Program-made: the position numbers and the translations under genes
The notes under the pieces: model-generated
Database searches by the model: none
The model's input: only the letters and a program-made list of their open reading frames with translations
Told to the model about the DNA's origin: nothing
Assembly (NCBI RefSeq): GCF_012489685.1
Contig: NC_080043.1
Location: 56,132,289-56,196,288, forward strand
DNA from: Lotus japonicus
Taxonomy: Eukaryota; Streptophyta; Magnoliopsida; Fabales; Fabaceae
Reading direction: 5' to 3'
DNA length: 64,000 nt
Shown: one piece after another, positions 33,421-43,563 of the stretch
Numbering within the stretch: the stretch's first letter is position 1
Layout: each line of letters opens with the position of its first letter

Positions 33421-33673
33421 TATATATACTCCTCAAATCTCAGCAACCGTGGTCTAGTATCTCTCGCTGAAATGACTATTGCTTTTATTTTTATTTTTGA
33501 GGTTAGATGACTACAATTTTTAAGTACTAATTTATTCACACTTCATTTTTTCTTTCATTTCATTTTCACTTATATTCTCTTCCTATTTTCTTTTCTCACT
33601 CATATTACATCATCTATCACATCTCTTATTTCTCTCTATTCTAGCTATTCCTATATCTCTTAAACGGAGGTGT
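33421..33673. other. Intergenic DNA before element B
   Basis: AT-rich, no feature seen. It ends at the target site GTTTT (33674-33678). Confidence 0.4.
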
Positions 33674-33678
33674 GTTTT

Positions 33679-33903
33679 TGGTCTGGTATGGGCTGATCAA
33701 TATGTATATAACTTGGGCTGACCGAATCATGTATTAAATGGGCCGGGTAACCCATGATCCAGCCAGATCAAAACCCAACTATAAATAAAGAAGGACCGCC
33801 CAAGCGGCGGGATGCTATCATTTTTCACGCATTTTATTCGCTTTGTTTATCTCGCTTACGCTCGATATCGGTTAGCCTTAGTCTGCGGTTCCATTCCGGA
33901 ACA
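33679..33903 (+). repeat. 5' LTR of element B
   Basis: Starts TGGTCTGG, ends CCGGAACA. TATAAATA at 33780-33787 is followed within 20 bases by the hairpin CCGC-CCAA-GCGG, matching the TATA-hairpin order in the LTRs of A and C. Confidence 0.95.
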
Positions 33904-33904
33904 T

Positions 33905-33922
33905 TGGCGCCCACCGTGGGGC
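33905..33922 (+). other. Primer-binding site of element B, tRNA-Lys type
   Basis: TGGCGCCCACCGTGGGGC one base after the LTR, a perfect complement of the tRNA-Lys(CUU) 3' end as I recall it. Confidence 0.88.
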
Positions 33923-33958
33923 CGAAGGATACTTTCCTAGGCTTCAATTTTCACCGCA

Positions 33959-36205
33959 ATGGTGACTCGATCCGGGGCGAACGGAGAGAGGAATCATGTT
34001 CAACAAAATGATGTTCCTCCCGATGTTCTTCAGCGGATCATGGACGATCTCAATGAACTTCGTCAACATAATCAACAGTTACAGAATCAACTTACTGATA
34101 TCAATCAGACTCAGGGTTTACGAGAGGGCGATCGAAGAATGGCTGAGACGGTGGTGGACTTTCAACCTTTTACAGAGGAAATAGCGAACACTGCCGTCCC
34201 AGACAATTTAAAGACATTGAAACTTGACTCTTACTATGGCGATTCAGATCCAAAGGACCATTTAGTGTATTTCAACACGAAAATGGTCATTGTAGGCGCA
34301 TCAGACGCGTTGAAGTGCAAGATGTTGCCTTCAACTTTTAAGAAATCGGCGATGGTTTGGTTTACAACTCTACCGTCAAGGTCAATTGTCAATTTCACTG
34401 AATTATCTACGAAGTTCTTGTCTCAGTTTTCTACCAGTCGTGCACAAAAAGTAACTCCGGCGACATTATTTAATGTTCGTCAAGGACCAAACGAGACTTT
34501 GCAGTCTTACATGGGGCGTTTCAATCAATTATCTGTTCATTTGGAGGATAAAATGCCAGAAATTTGCATTGCAGCTTTTGAATTGGGCTTGAAGCCGGGT
34601 GGATTGAACAGTAATTTGAGTAGAAAACCTGTGGAGACAATGGGGCATTTGCGCGAAAGGGTACAAGGATACATCAGGGAGGAGCAGAGTGATCGGATCA
34701 AGAACAACCGCCCGAATGCAGCAGTTCCAGGTCAGAAACAGCAGTTTGAGACGAAGAAGGGAGCGGTTGCGGATCAATATTCGAAGGGATGGACCGAACG
34801 TGGCAACGCAGGGTATAACAATCGTAACCGTTATGACGGACGATTTGAGAATCGTTCTAATTTTAAAAATCGTGTTCAACCGTATGGAGTGCGTGGGCCA
34901 GGACATTCGATGACGTGGACTCGGAACCAAAATGACCGTGCAGTTCCATTGGCGGTTAATTTGACTGAAGCTTTGCACACGTGTCTGGAGGCGAATGTTA
35001 TTCGTTTTCCGCGACAGCCAAAGCCGTCAACGGGTTATGTGGATAAGAAGAAGTGGTGCGAGTATCACAGGATTTCAGGACACAATACTGATGACTGTTT
35101 TACTTTGAAGAAGGAGATTGATAAATTGATAAAGGCTGGGTATATGAAGCAGCTTGAAGGGCGAAGCAATTCAGATGAAGCAGGAACTTCAATAAGACGA
35201 ACCGAAGATGGAAAAGAGATTGAGGAAGATGGTCAAGATAGGCAGTCGGATGGAAAAGCAAAGGAGCGAATTCATTCTATTTTTGGTGGATTTCGTGGCG
35301 GAGGAATGACTAACTCAGCTCGTAAGAGGTACGTTCATTCTATTAATGCTGTTTACTCTAATGATTGGGGAAGTTGGGCAACCAATCAACCTGATATTAC
35401 GTTTACTGTGCGAGATTTTGAGGGAGTACAACCTCACGAAGACGATCCAATTGTTGTAATGCTGAGGATTGCGGATTATGAAATTGAGAGGGTACTTTTG
35501 GATCAAGGAAGCTCAGCGGATTTGATTTATGGTGACGCTTTTGAAAAGTTGGGGCTCAGTGAAGCTGATTTATTGCCTTATGATGGTTCTTTAGTGGGTT
35601 TTTCTGGAGAAAAAGTATTTGTTCGAGGATATGTGGAATTGAAGACTGTTTTTGGAGAAGGGAAGAGTGCGGAGGCATTTGCTATTAAGTTTTTGGTAGT
35701 AAAGTGTACTTCACCGTACAATGTACTTATTGGGAGGCCATCACTAAACAGACTGGGGGCGATCATTTCTACAAGACATTTAACGGCGAAGTATCCATTG
35801 AGCAAAGGAGGAGTTGGAATTTTAAAGGCTGATCAAATGGTTGCTCGAAAGTGTTATTCAGAAAGCTTCAAGCAGTATGGGCACATGGGTAAGAAGGCAG
35901 TGAAAGAGGGGCATCGGGTCTATGAGGTGGATTTAGAACAGTCAGAAATTATTTTGGATCCTCGAGAGGGATTTAGTGAGCACAAGATGAAATCAGAAGA
36001 GGAAACTAAGGCGATCCAGATTGGGGAACGAAACTTGAAAGTTGGTGTCAATTTGACTACAAGTCAGGAAAACAGGTTAGTGAAGTTATTGTCTGAGAAT
36101 ATGGATTTGTTCGCATGGAGTGCAAGGGATTTACCAGGAATCGATCCGGAATTTATATGTCACAAATTGGCTTTAAATCCCGGGGCGAAACCTATTGTTC
36201 AGTAA
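33959..36205 (+). CDS. Element B gag - protease - RT start (748 codons, then frameshift)
   Basis: The ATG at 33959 opens MVTRSGANGERN. Gag occupies roughly residues 1-430, with FNTKMVIVGASDALKCK, FMGRFNQLSVHL-like YMGRFNQLSVHL, and WCEYHRISGHNTDDC at about 365. The protease motif LLDQGSSADL is at about 512, and the linker reaches LNPGAKPIVQ. A two-base deletion after GTTCAG makes TAA at 36203-36205. The sister copies continue straight into RT, so this is a mutation and not programmed frameshifting. Confidence 0.92.
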   Translation: MVTRSGANGERNHVQQNDVPPDVLQRIMDDLNELRQHNQQLQNQLTDINQTQGLREGDRRMAETVVDFQPFTEEIANTAVPDNLKTLKLDSYYGDSDPKDHLVYFNTKMVIVGASDALKCKMLPSTFKKSAMVWFTTLPSRSIVNFTELSTKFLSQFSTSRAQKVTPATLFNVRQGPNETLQSYMGRFNQLSVHLEDKMPEICIAAFELGLKPGGLNSNLSRKPVETMGHLRERVQGYIREEQSDRIKNNRPNAAVPGQKQQFETKKGAVADQYSKGWTERGNAGYNNRNRYDGRFENRSNFKNRVQPYGVRGPGHSMTWTRNQNDRAVPLAVNLTEALHTCLEANVIRFPRQPKPSTGYVDKKKWCEYHRISGHNTDDCFTLKKEIDKLIKAGYMKQLEGRSNSDEAGTSIRRTEDGKEIEEDGQDRQSDGKAKERIHSIFGGFRGGGMTNSARKRYVHSINAVYSNDWGSWATNQPDITFTVRDFEGVQPHEDDPIVVMLRIADYEIERVLLDQGSSADLIYGDAFEKLGLSEADLLPYDGSLVGFSGEKVFVRGYVELKTVFGEGKSAEAFAIKFLVVKCTSPYNVLIGRPSLNRLGAIISTRHLTAKYPLSKGGVGILKADQMVARKCYSESFKQYGHMGKKAVKEGHRVYEVDLEQSEIILDPREGFSEHKMKSEEETKAIQIGERNLKVGVNLTTSQENRLVKLLSENMDLFAWSARDLPGIDPEFICHKLALNPGAKPIVQ

Positions 36206-37727
36206 AAGAAAGATGGGCGAAGAAAAGGCAGAGGCTGTGAAGGTGGAAACAAATAAGTTACTCGAAGCTGGATTTATTAGGGAGGTAAAGTATCCAACTT
36301 GGTTGGCGAATGTTGTTATGGTGAAGAAGGCTAATGGAAAGTGGCGAATGTGCACGGATTATACAGATTTGAACAAACACTGTCCTAAGGATTCTTATCC
36401 TTTACCAAATATTGATAAGCTTGTTGATAGGGCATCAGGGTTCGGAATGCTTAGCCTCATGGATGCATATTCAGGGTATCACCAGATAAGAATGTACCAG
36501 CCCGATGAGGAGAAGACAGCTTTTATGACAAATCAGGCGAACTATTGTTATCAGACTATGCCGTTTGGGTTGAAGAATGCGGGAGCAACATATCAAAGGT
36601 TGATGGATAAGGTGTTTGACAAGCAGGTGGGGCGGAGCATGGAGATTTATGTAGACGACATGGTGGTCAAGTCAGAGGAAATGATGGCACATTGTTCTGA
36701 TCTAGAAGAAGCTTTTGGCGAATTAAGAAAGCATAACATGAGACTTAATCCAGAAAAGTGTTCGTTTGGAATTCAAAGTGGAAAGTTTTTGGGTTTCATG
36801 ATCACTAGGAGAGGAATTGAGGCGAATCCTGATAAGTGCAAGGCGATACTTGATATGCAGAGTCCAGCTTCAGTTAAAGATGTGCAGAAATTAACAGGAA
36901 GAATAGCGGCTTTGTCCAGGTTTCTTCCGTGTTCTGGGGAAAAGTCAGCACCATTTTTTCAATGCTTAAGGAAGAACAAAACTTTTCATTGGACTGAAGA
37001 ATGTGAGAAGGCGTTCCAAAGTTTGAAGGATCATTTATCCAGGCCACCAATTTTAGCCAAACCAGTTCCAGGTATTCCATTATCAATGTTTATTTCCATT
37101 TCTGATAATGCAGTTAGTTCAGTTTTGTTGCAAGAAAGTAAAGATGATATGAGGATCATATATTTTGTGAGTCATGCTCTTCAAGGAGCTGAAATTAGAT
37201 ACCAAAAAATTGAAAAGGCTGCATTAGCTCTAATCATATCCGCCAGGAAATTAAGACCTTATTTCCAAGGCTTTCCAATTGTGGTAAAAACAGATTTGCC
37301 ACTTCGCCAAGTTTTGCAAAAGCCTGATCTGGCTGGACGAATGGTTTCCTGGGCTGTTGAATTGTCAGAATTTGAAATCACTTTTGACAGGAAAGGTCTG
37401 GTTAAAGCACAGGTATTGGTGGATTTTGTTAATGAAATGTCTTCCAGTGAGAAAAATATGGAAGTTGGCGAATGGAGTTTGTCTGTAGATGGCTCGTCTA
37501 ATGTCAAGGGAAGTGGAGCTGGAATAATCTTAGAAGGGCCAGGTGGCGTGACAGTTGAGCAGTCACTCAAGTTTGACTTTAAAGCAAGCAATAATCAGGC
37601 AGAGTATGAAGCTATAATTGCAGGTTTGAAGTTGGCGATCGAGATGGGGGTCAAGAGCATAATGATTAAAACAGATTCTCAGATAGTTTCCAGGCAAATT
37701 CAAGGTGAATATCACGCGAGGACATGA
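36195..37727 (+). CDS. Element B RT - RNase H - start of aRH (510 codons)
   Basis: After the frameshift the frame gives KRKMGEEKAEAVK, RT blocks CTDYTDLNKHCPKD and MPFGLKNAGATYQ and the catalytic YVDDMVVKS (about residue 152). RNase H is next (SMFISISDNAVSSVLL, about 297), then the second RNase H (SVDGSSNVKGSGAG, about 428, and NNQAEYEAIIAG). It is closed by a second lesion: an imperfect 19-bp tandem duplication (37707-37725 / 37726-37744) within the aRH domain shifts the frame. Confidence 0.92.
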   Translation: MFSKRKMGEEKAEAVKVETNKLLEAGFIREVKYPTWLANVVMVKKANGKWRMCTDYTDLNKHCPKDSYPLPNIDKLVDRASGFGMLSLMDAYSGYHQIRMYQPDEEKTAFMTNQANYCYQTMPFGLKNAGATYQRLMDKVFDKQVGRSMEIYVDDMVVKSEEMMAHCSDLEEAFGELRKHNMRLNPEKCSFGIQSGKFLGFMITRRGIEANPDKCKAILDMQSPASVKDVQKLTGRIAALSRFLPCSGEKSAPFFQCLRKNKTFHWTEECEKAFQSLKDHLSRPPILAKPVPGIPLSMFISISDNAVSSVLLQESKDDMRIIYFVSHALQGAEIRYQKIEKAALALIISARKLRPYFQGFPIVVKTDLPLRQVLQKPDLAGRMVSWAVELSEFEITFDRKGLVKAQVLVDFVNEMSSSEKNMEVGEWSLSVDGSSNVKGSGAGIILEGPGGVTVEQSLKFDFKASNNQAEYEAIIAGLKLAIEMGVKSIMIKTDSQIVSRQIQGEYHART

Positions 37728-39195
37728 ATATCAGGCGAGGGACGCACAGCTGGCTAAGTATTTATTGAAAGCTCAGGGATTGATAAAGCAGATAGGCACA
37801 GTGCAGGTCAATTATGTTCCGCGGGAGGAGAATACAAGGGCGGATATTCTATCAAAGTTAGCAAGCACCAAGAAGCCGGGAAACAATAAGTCAGTTATCC
37901 AGGAAGTCTTAAGTAGCCCAAGTATCGAAGAAGATGAGACAATGATGGTGTTAACTTTAGCGGATTCAGATTGGATAGGGCGTATCAAGAAGTGTTTGGA
38001 GGCAGAAGGTTCTGATGTGCTGACATTTTCTAAGGATCAAATTCGCGAGGCAAGTCATTACACATTGTTAGGCGGTCAATTGTACAGAAGAGGGATTGGA
38101 ATACCTTTATTGAGATGTGTTTCCAAGGATGAGGCGGAAAGAATCATGTTTGAGGTTCACGAAGGTGTGTGCGCAAGTCATGTTGGGGGAAGATCTTTGG
38201 CGGAGAAAGTGCTCAGAGCAGGGTTCTATTGGCCAACTTTACGAGGGGATTGTATGGAGTATGTGAAGAAGTGTGGTAAGTGTCAAATTTATGCAGATTT
38301 ACATAAGGCGCCGCCTGAGACTCTTAGCTCAATAAGTTCATCGTGGCCATTTGCAATGTGGGGAGTAGATATTCTGGGACCGTTCACTCCGGCAGGTTCT
38401 CAGATCAGGTTTATTTTGGTTGCGGTAGACTATTTTACTAAGTGGATTGAGGCGGAATCAATGGCGAAAATAACGGCAGAAAAAGTCAAAAAGTTTTATT
38501 GGAGAAAGTTGGTTTGCAGATTTGGCGTTCCAGCAACTATCGTCTCAGACAATGGGACACAGTTTACAAGCAGGAGTGTAAAGGATTTTTGTGCAGGAAT
38601 GGGAATTGAGATGCGTTTCGCCTCAGTTGAGCACCCTCAAACAAATGGACAAGTGGAGTCAGCGAATAAGGTCATTCTCAATGGAATTAGAAAGCGTTTA
38701 GGCGAAGCTAAAGGATTATGGGCTGAAGAGTTGATCACAGTCATTTGGGCGTACAATACAACTCCTCAATCGACTACTGGCGAATCACCTTTTAAGTTGA
38801 CTTACGGGGTAGATGCAATGATACCAGCAGAATTGCAGGATGTAACTTTCAGGGTGGCGACTTATAGTGAAGAGCAGAACGACGTGAATAGATTGGTTGA
38901 TCTCAATTTAGCAGAGGAAACGCAAGCAGAAGTTCGTTTGAGGCAGGCAATGGTAAAACAGAGGTCGGAAAGGCGATACAATTCTAGAGTGGTTCCGAGG
39001 CAAATGAAAGTTGGTGATTTGGTTCTGCGCAGGAAGGCGAAGGGGCCTGATGATTCGAAGTTATCACCTAATTGGGAAGGACCTTACAGGATTATGCGAG
39101 AGCTTGGTCAAGGGGCGTATCATTTGGAGGAGTTATCTGGGCGAAGGGTCCCAAGGGCTTGGAACGTACAGCATCTCCGTTACTATTACAGTTGA
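37705..39195 (+). CDS. Element B end of aRH - integrase (496 codons)
   Basis: It resumes at QARDAQLAKYL with VPREENTRADILSKLAS (end of aRH). The integrase zinc site H..H..CGKC lies at about residues 151-196, and the DDE core has WGVDILGPF (about 219), SDNGTQF (about 281) and NGQVESANK. The GPY module NWEGPYRI is near the C-terminus, which ends QHLRYYYS at 39195. The integrase frame itself is intact. There is no chromodomain, as expected outside the chromoviruses. Confidence 0.92.
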   Translation: MNITRGHEYQARDAQLAKYLLKAQGLIKQIGTVQVNYVPREENTRADILSKLASTKKPGNNKSVIQEVLSSPSIEEDETMMVLTLADSDWIGRIKKCLEAEGSDVLTFSKDQIREASHYTLLGGQLYRRGIGIPLLRCVSKDEAERIMFEVHEGVCASHVGGRSLAEKVLRAGFYWPTLRGDCMEYVKKCGKCQIYADLHKAPPETLSSISSSWPFAMWGVDILGPFTPAGSQIRFILVAVDYFTKWIEAESMAKITAEKVKKFYWRKLVCRFGVPATIVSDNGTQFTSRSVKDFCAGMGIEMRFASVEHPQTNGQVESANKVILNGIRKRLGEAKGLWAEELITVIWAYNTTPQSTTGESPFKLTYGVDAMIPAELQDVTFRVATYSEEQNDVNRLVDLNLAEETQAEVRLRQAMVKQRSERRYNSRVVPRQMKVGDLVLRRKAKGPDDSKLSPNWEGPYRIMRELGQGAYHLEELSGRRVPRAWNVQHLRYYYS

Positions 39196-39355
39196 AGTGC
39201 AGGGTGGTTCGTTCAGTCTGTTTTGTGTTGTACAGTTTGTTTCAGTGTATGTTCGTCCAAGACTATGTTTCGTTGTTTCAATTTGTGTGTGTTGAAGTCT
39301 ATGTTTGCTGGTTGTATTGTTTAAGACTATGTTTGTTGTGTAAGACTAAAGTCGA

Positions 39356-39470
39356 TGCACTCTTTTCTCTACCCCAGGCGGGAGAGTTTTTAACGAGGCA
39401 TCAGTTATTAATGAATAACAGGTATGCACTCTTTTCTCTACCCCAGGCGGGAGAGTTTTTAACGAGGCAT
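39356..39470 (+). repeat. Twin 46-bp motif after pol, element B
   Basis: TGCACTCTTTTCTCTACCCC..TTTTTAACGAGGCAT occurs at 39356-39401 and 39425-39470, 69 bp apart. The same pair lies at the same place in A and C. Confidence 0.9.
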
Positions 39471-40378
39471 AACCTTTTTAAAATGATCAAGGGCTTATCA
39501 TTTTACTTATTTCTTTTACCCATAGCGGAAACTTATCAACTAAGGTCTATCAATTGGGCGACGTCAGACAATTGAGAAAAAAGTAAGTCTCTTAAAACAA
39601 GAGCATCCGGCCACGAATTCATAAGCACAGTCTTAAATTGGATTTAAGCTTGTCCAAACTAAGCACAAGTCTCCACGCGAGCATACTAATGAAATCAAAT
39701 ATGTTGACTTTGATTTCCATGAGTAACTATGTCAAAAATGAAAAATTTGACTAAGTTATGTACACAAAGGCCTTATGATTCCAAAGTAGTTGATTAAGTT
39801 TAAACTTCACAACATTTGACGAGATTCATTTAAGCATATTTCATTATGTACTGCAAAATGTGGGAATAATGTACTCAACTAAACGACGAAGGCGGATCAA
39901 ATTTGGTGAAAGGTTAGTAAAAGTTATTCATGTTAAGTTATACTTTGAACTTACTGATTGAAAGGTTAGTAAAGCGCAGTATTATTAATTATATTGATTT
40001 GTCTGATTGATCTAGTTGTTATTGGATAAATTTTGTTATTGAGATTGAAGGAATTACTTAAGGGTTTCTATGTTAAGTTAAGATGTGATGTCCTCATAGA
40101 ATAGGAATAGGAACAGAAATATATTAAGTGTAGAAATAATTTAGACAGGAGGCAGAACCATTAGAATTATACAATTTGAGAGTTGATATATAGAAAACAC
40201 ATCATATTAATAGTGCTTGATAAACATTACATAAATACTTAGGATAAACTGTGGAGCTAATGGCTCAACACTTACAGAAATAAAGATAAAACATAGGCAG
40301 ATTTAACTAACTTAGAAAATAAAATAAAAAAGACTAAGGGATAATTCATGCAGAACATATGCTTGAACAGGGGTGGAA

Positions 40379-41430
40379 CTAGTGATTTTCTCCTTCGCCT
40401 TCGTTGTTGTTGGCGTTCCCATCCTCTTCATTTTTATCTGCTTCTTCTTCCTCTTTTTCTTCTTCTTCATCAACTCTTTCCTCATCCGCGTTATCCGGGC
40501 CGATCAATTTGCCATTAACAATGCGGGCGTAAGGGTCTGTTCCCGTCAAGTTGATCGCCAGGTCAGGATTAAGGAAAGTGACTTGAGTAAGTGCTTTAGA
40601 AAATCCAGCTTCAAACTGATCCAGAACGGAAATTTTCAAGTCAGCGATTTCGGTTTTCATCTGGGAATTTTCTTCGAGCATTTGATTATGCACAGTAGTC
40701 AATTGAGCGCAGTCAGCCTTGATTTTTTCATTTTCCTCATTCAAGGTTTGGAGGATAGCATTGTTTTCATCAGAGGTTTTCTTCATTTTTTCCAACTCTA
40801 AAGCCAAGTCCGCGGCTTTCTTTTCATTCGCCTTGTTCGACTTGTCCAGCAACTTGAGTGTAGCTTTCATTTTTCCAATTTCTTTTTCCTTCTCTTCAAC
40901 AAGTTTGGCTGAAGCAAGACCATCGAATCCGGCTGATTCAAGGTCGATCATCTTGGAGATAGCAGCAATCTCCAAGCCCTTTGTCATCATGGCCTGACAA
41001 GCTTCCTTCAAACCTAGTTTCCTCATCTTATCACGGTCCGCCTCGAACACCAGATTTGTTTCGACCAGGGAGTTGAAATCAATTTTGGAGTCCCAAATTG
41101 AAGTTACATCATCCGAGGATAATTCCTCAAACTCTTTCAGCAAGTTTTTCCAGCAAACGGGTGGGGTGCTTGATGCACAGCCTTTGTTCGCTAACGCAGA
41201 TTCGCCTTTGCCCATGAACTTCTCCAGTGAGGTTTGGTTCGAGTCTTTGCTTTTGATAGAGGTAGGATCTTCATTCTTCTTTTTCTTTTTTAAGGGGCGG
41301 CCTGATTCAGTACCTGAGTGGCTGGTGGCGTGTTCGTCCACCGACTTCGCGGGGTTCCTTTTTTCGCGAGCAGCCTGTTGTTCGCGGCGAAATCGAAGGA
41401 TGTCTTCTTCAGTTAGGCGAGCCATTGTTC
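40379..41430 (-). CDS. Antisense gene of element B, exon 2 (coiled coil, acidic tail), intact
   Basis: From the acceptor CTTTTGCAG the exon reads GA-ACA-ATG and then MARLTEEDILRFRREQQ. This is followed by 348 uninterrupted residues: a lysine-rich region, WKNLLKEFEELSSDDVTSIW, a long heptad coiled coil (about 165-280), DPYARIVNGKLIGPDN and an acidic tail ending NNEGEGENH. There is no catalytic motif. It remains open where neighbouring pol is broken. If unspliced, translation could start at the ATG at 41425. Function unknown. Confidence 0.82.
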
Positions 41431-41516
41431 CTGCAAAAGAGTGAGCAAGAGTTAGAACTTGGTAAAGTCTTCTTATGTAATTTAAGGAAGGGGCGAAACA
41501 GGTTAGAATGCCTTAC

Positions 41517-42297
41517 CAACATATTTTTCAACTGCATTTTTAGAGAGAGCAACCATAAAATCTGTAAGGTTTAAGCCTAGGCCAGATAGAAATTTTCAGT
41601 CTACTAATTCCTCGGGGGTAAGAGCGTCATCGGGAATTTTGATGATGCTCTCGTATTGGTTCGTCCAATAGAAAGGAAATTTTGGGCTTCCATCGGCAAA
41701 GTAAAATATGTCTTTGCAAGCATCAGATTCGCGAAGTTTGAAAAATTTACCTTTGAAATGTTTGTAATGGCTTTTATACAGGGTAAACAATCCTAGACCC
41801 CTAGCGGTGGCGAGTGAGACATATTCGCCCTTTACATTTCGTCCGCATGTTTCAAAGAAGTAAAAAAATTTGTTGCTGGTAGGTATGATGTGTAAGGTTT
41901 GACACAGGACTTCAAAAGCTTTTAAGTAAGCCCAGGCATTACCATGGAGTTGAGTGGGGGCAACGTTCAAAAGGGTTAGAACCGAGCAAGTAAAGTCAGA
42001 GAATGGCAAATCATACTTTAGATCGGAGAACAGGCTTTCGAATAAGTAGGTAAAGTTTTGCCCTTGACCATCTGTTTTCCCGAAACAACATGGTTCATCA
42101 GGGGCGCAGGGAAGTATGTCTAGGTGGGCATCTAGGCCATCTTTCCTAAAATTATATTTAGTGACTAAGTCGATGACAGCTTTTGGGTTGCAAATCTTTG
42201 AAAATTGTTTTTTAATTTTACTCGAAACCCATAGAGAATCAGCAGGAGATGGAATGGTGGAGGCAGAAGCTTCCTTACGAGTACGTTTGGTAGTCAT
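41517..42297 (-). pseudogene. Antisense gene of element B, exon 1 (781 nt, one stop)
   Basis: The ATG at 42297 opens MTTKRTRKEASAS. The domain has CAPDEPCCFGK, LLNVAPTQLHGNAWAYLKAFE and NVKGEYVSLATARG, homologous to exon 1 of A and C at roughly half identity. Its length of 781 nt is the same as in C. A single TGA (near 41596) interrupts it. It ends GTTG|GTAAG at 41517/41516. The 86-bp intron (41516-41431) rejoins exon 2 in phase 1. A TATATAAG box (42709-42716) and a predicted 5'UTR intron (42524-42311) precede it. Confidence 0.8.
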
Positions 42298-42708
42298 TTT
42301 CAAAGGATTCCTGAAAGGAAGAGTTTCAAAGTGTGAGAAGAAGAGAAAAAGTAGTTTGAATTTCTGGGTGGAAATGTCAAACTTTGATTTTCTGGGTAGA
42401 AAGGTAGAACATTGTGTTGAGTTTCTGGGTTTAATAGAGTAAGTTGTTCATGTGAAGCTAAAGTTTAAAAAAAAAAACAAAAAAGAAATGTAGAAATTAG
42501 AAAGGAGAAGAGGATGAGGTTTACCTGCGAAGGAGAGAAGTTTGAGTGATTTCTGGGATTTTGGTGATGAATGCAGTGGGGTCATCGAACGTTAAGCAAA
42601 CTTGGTGGAGAAAATAGAAAAATTCTTACTGTTGTGGATGATCGGAGAGGATGATAAGGGTAAGAAAAGTGAAAATGAGAGTGTGAGAGAAGGGTAAGAA
42701 TTTCGGAT

Positions 42709-42716
42709 CTTATATA
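42709..42716 (-). promoter_or_regulatory. TATA box of the antisense gene in element B
   Basis: TATATAAG on the minus strand, about 185 bp before the predicted 5'UTR donor at 42524, the same spacing as in A and C. Confidence 0.55.
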
Positions 42717-43333
42717 GAAAGGGAGAGGGGAGATGAAGAGGTGAATTGAATGGTGAGTAAAGGGACGCGTGTCCTCGCGTGTGGGCTGTGTTCGAGGCAA
42801 AAGTTCTGATGTTTGGACCAAAGGGATACGTTGGTCTGAAATTTTTTGAATTTGAAGGGATGTGATTTGTTAAGGGAGAAGTGGTGAGGGGTATTATAGT
42901 CTAAGGACGTGACGTTTCGAGACTAGGTGCGTTTCGGTGCGTTTCAGGAGGAGGTATAATTTTTCGTTCAAATTTATAACACTTTATTACATTTATTGCA
43001 GCTTTGATGATTGTGTGAGTAGAATTTCAATATATATGATAGTATTGTAGTATCAAGTTCCCAAAAATATGCAGAAGATCTACTTGATGAACTTAAAGCA
43101 GGTAAAGTAATAATGATTTCGAAATCTGCCACGGTAAGGGCATGTGAAGTGACAGCTGAGTGGATGTGACAAGATTGGTTCAGCGTGCAAAGATGATATT
43201 CATTATGTGTTAGTTAAGATTTATAAATATTTGAATTTACACGCCTTTATTGACATTTTATGTGATGTAAATTGCTGAGGGCTTATCAAAGACACTTTCG
43301 CCTTATACTAAGCCTTAGTGTCTTGAGGGCTTG

Positions 43334-43558
43334 TGGTCTGGTATGGGCTGATCAATATGTATATAACTTGGGCTGACCGAATCATGTATTAAATGGGCCG
43401 GGTAACCCATGATCCAGCCGGATCAAAACCCAACTATAAATAAAGAAGGACCGCCCAAGCGGCGGGATGCTATCATTTTTCACGCATTTTATTCGCTTTG
43501 TTTATCTCGCTTACGCTCGATATCGGTTAGCCTTAGTCTGCGGTTCCATTCCGGAACA
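43334..43558 (+). repeat. 3' LTR of element B
   Basis: Identical to the 5' LTR except for one G/A change (AGCCGGATC against AGCCAGATC). GAGGGCTTG directly precedes it and may prime plus-strand synthesis. Confidence 0.95.
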
Positions 43559-43563
43559 GTTTT

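Larger units (their letters stand above)
33679..43558 (+). mobile_element. Tat-lineage Ty3/gypsy element B, complete, 9880 bp
   Basis: Two 225-bp LTRs (33679-33903 and 43334-43558) differ at a single base. GTTTT flanks both sides (33674-33678 and 43559-43563). Gag-pol is on plus (33959-39195) and the antisense gene on minus (42297-40379). The near-identical LTRs mark a recent insertion, although gag-pol carries two frameshifts. The LTR sequence forms a different subfamily from A and C but keeps the same plan. Confidence 0.96.

Noticed and set aside
36195..36205. Programmed frameshift between protease and RT
   Set aside because: Elements A and C read through in one frame with the full codons; B has lost two bases.
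40373..40801. 142-codon plus-strand frame rich in F and S
   Set aside because: Shadow of the glutamate-rich end of the antisense gene exon 2.
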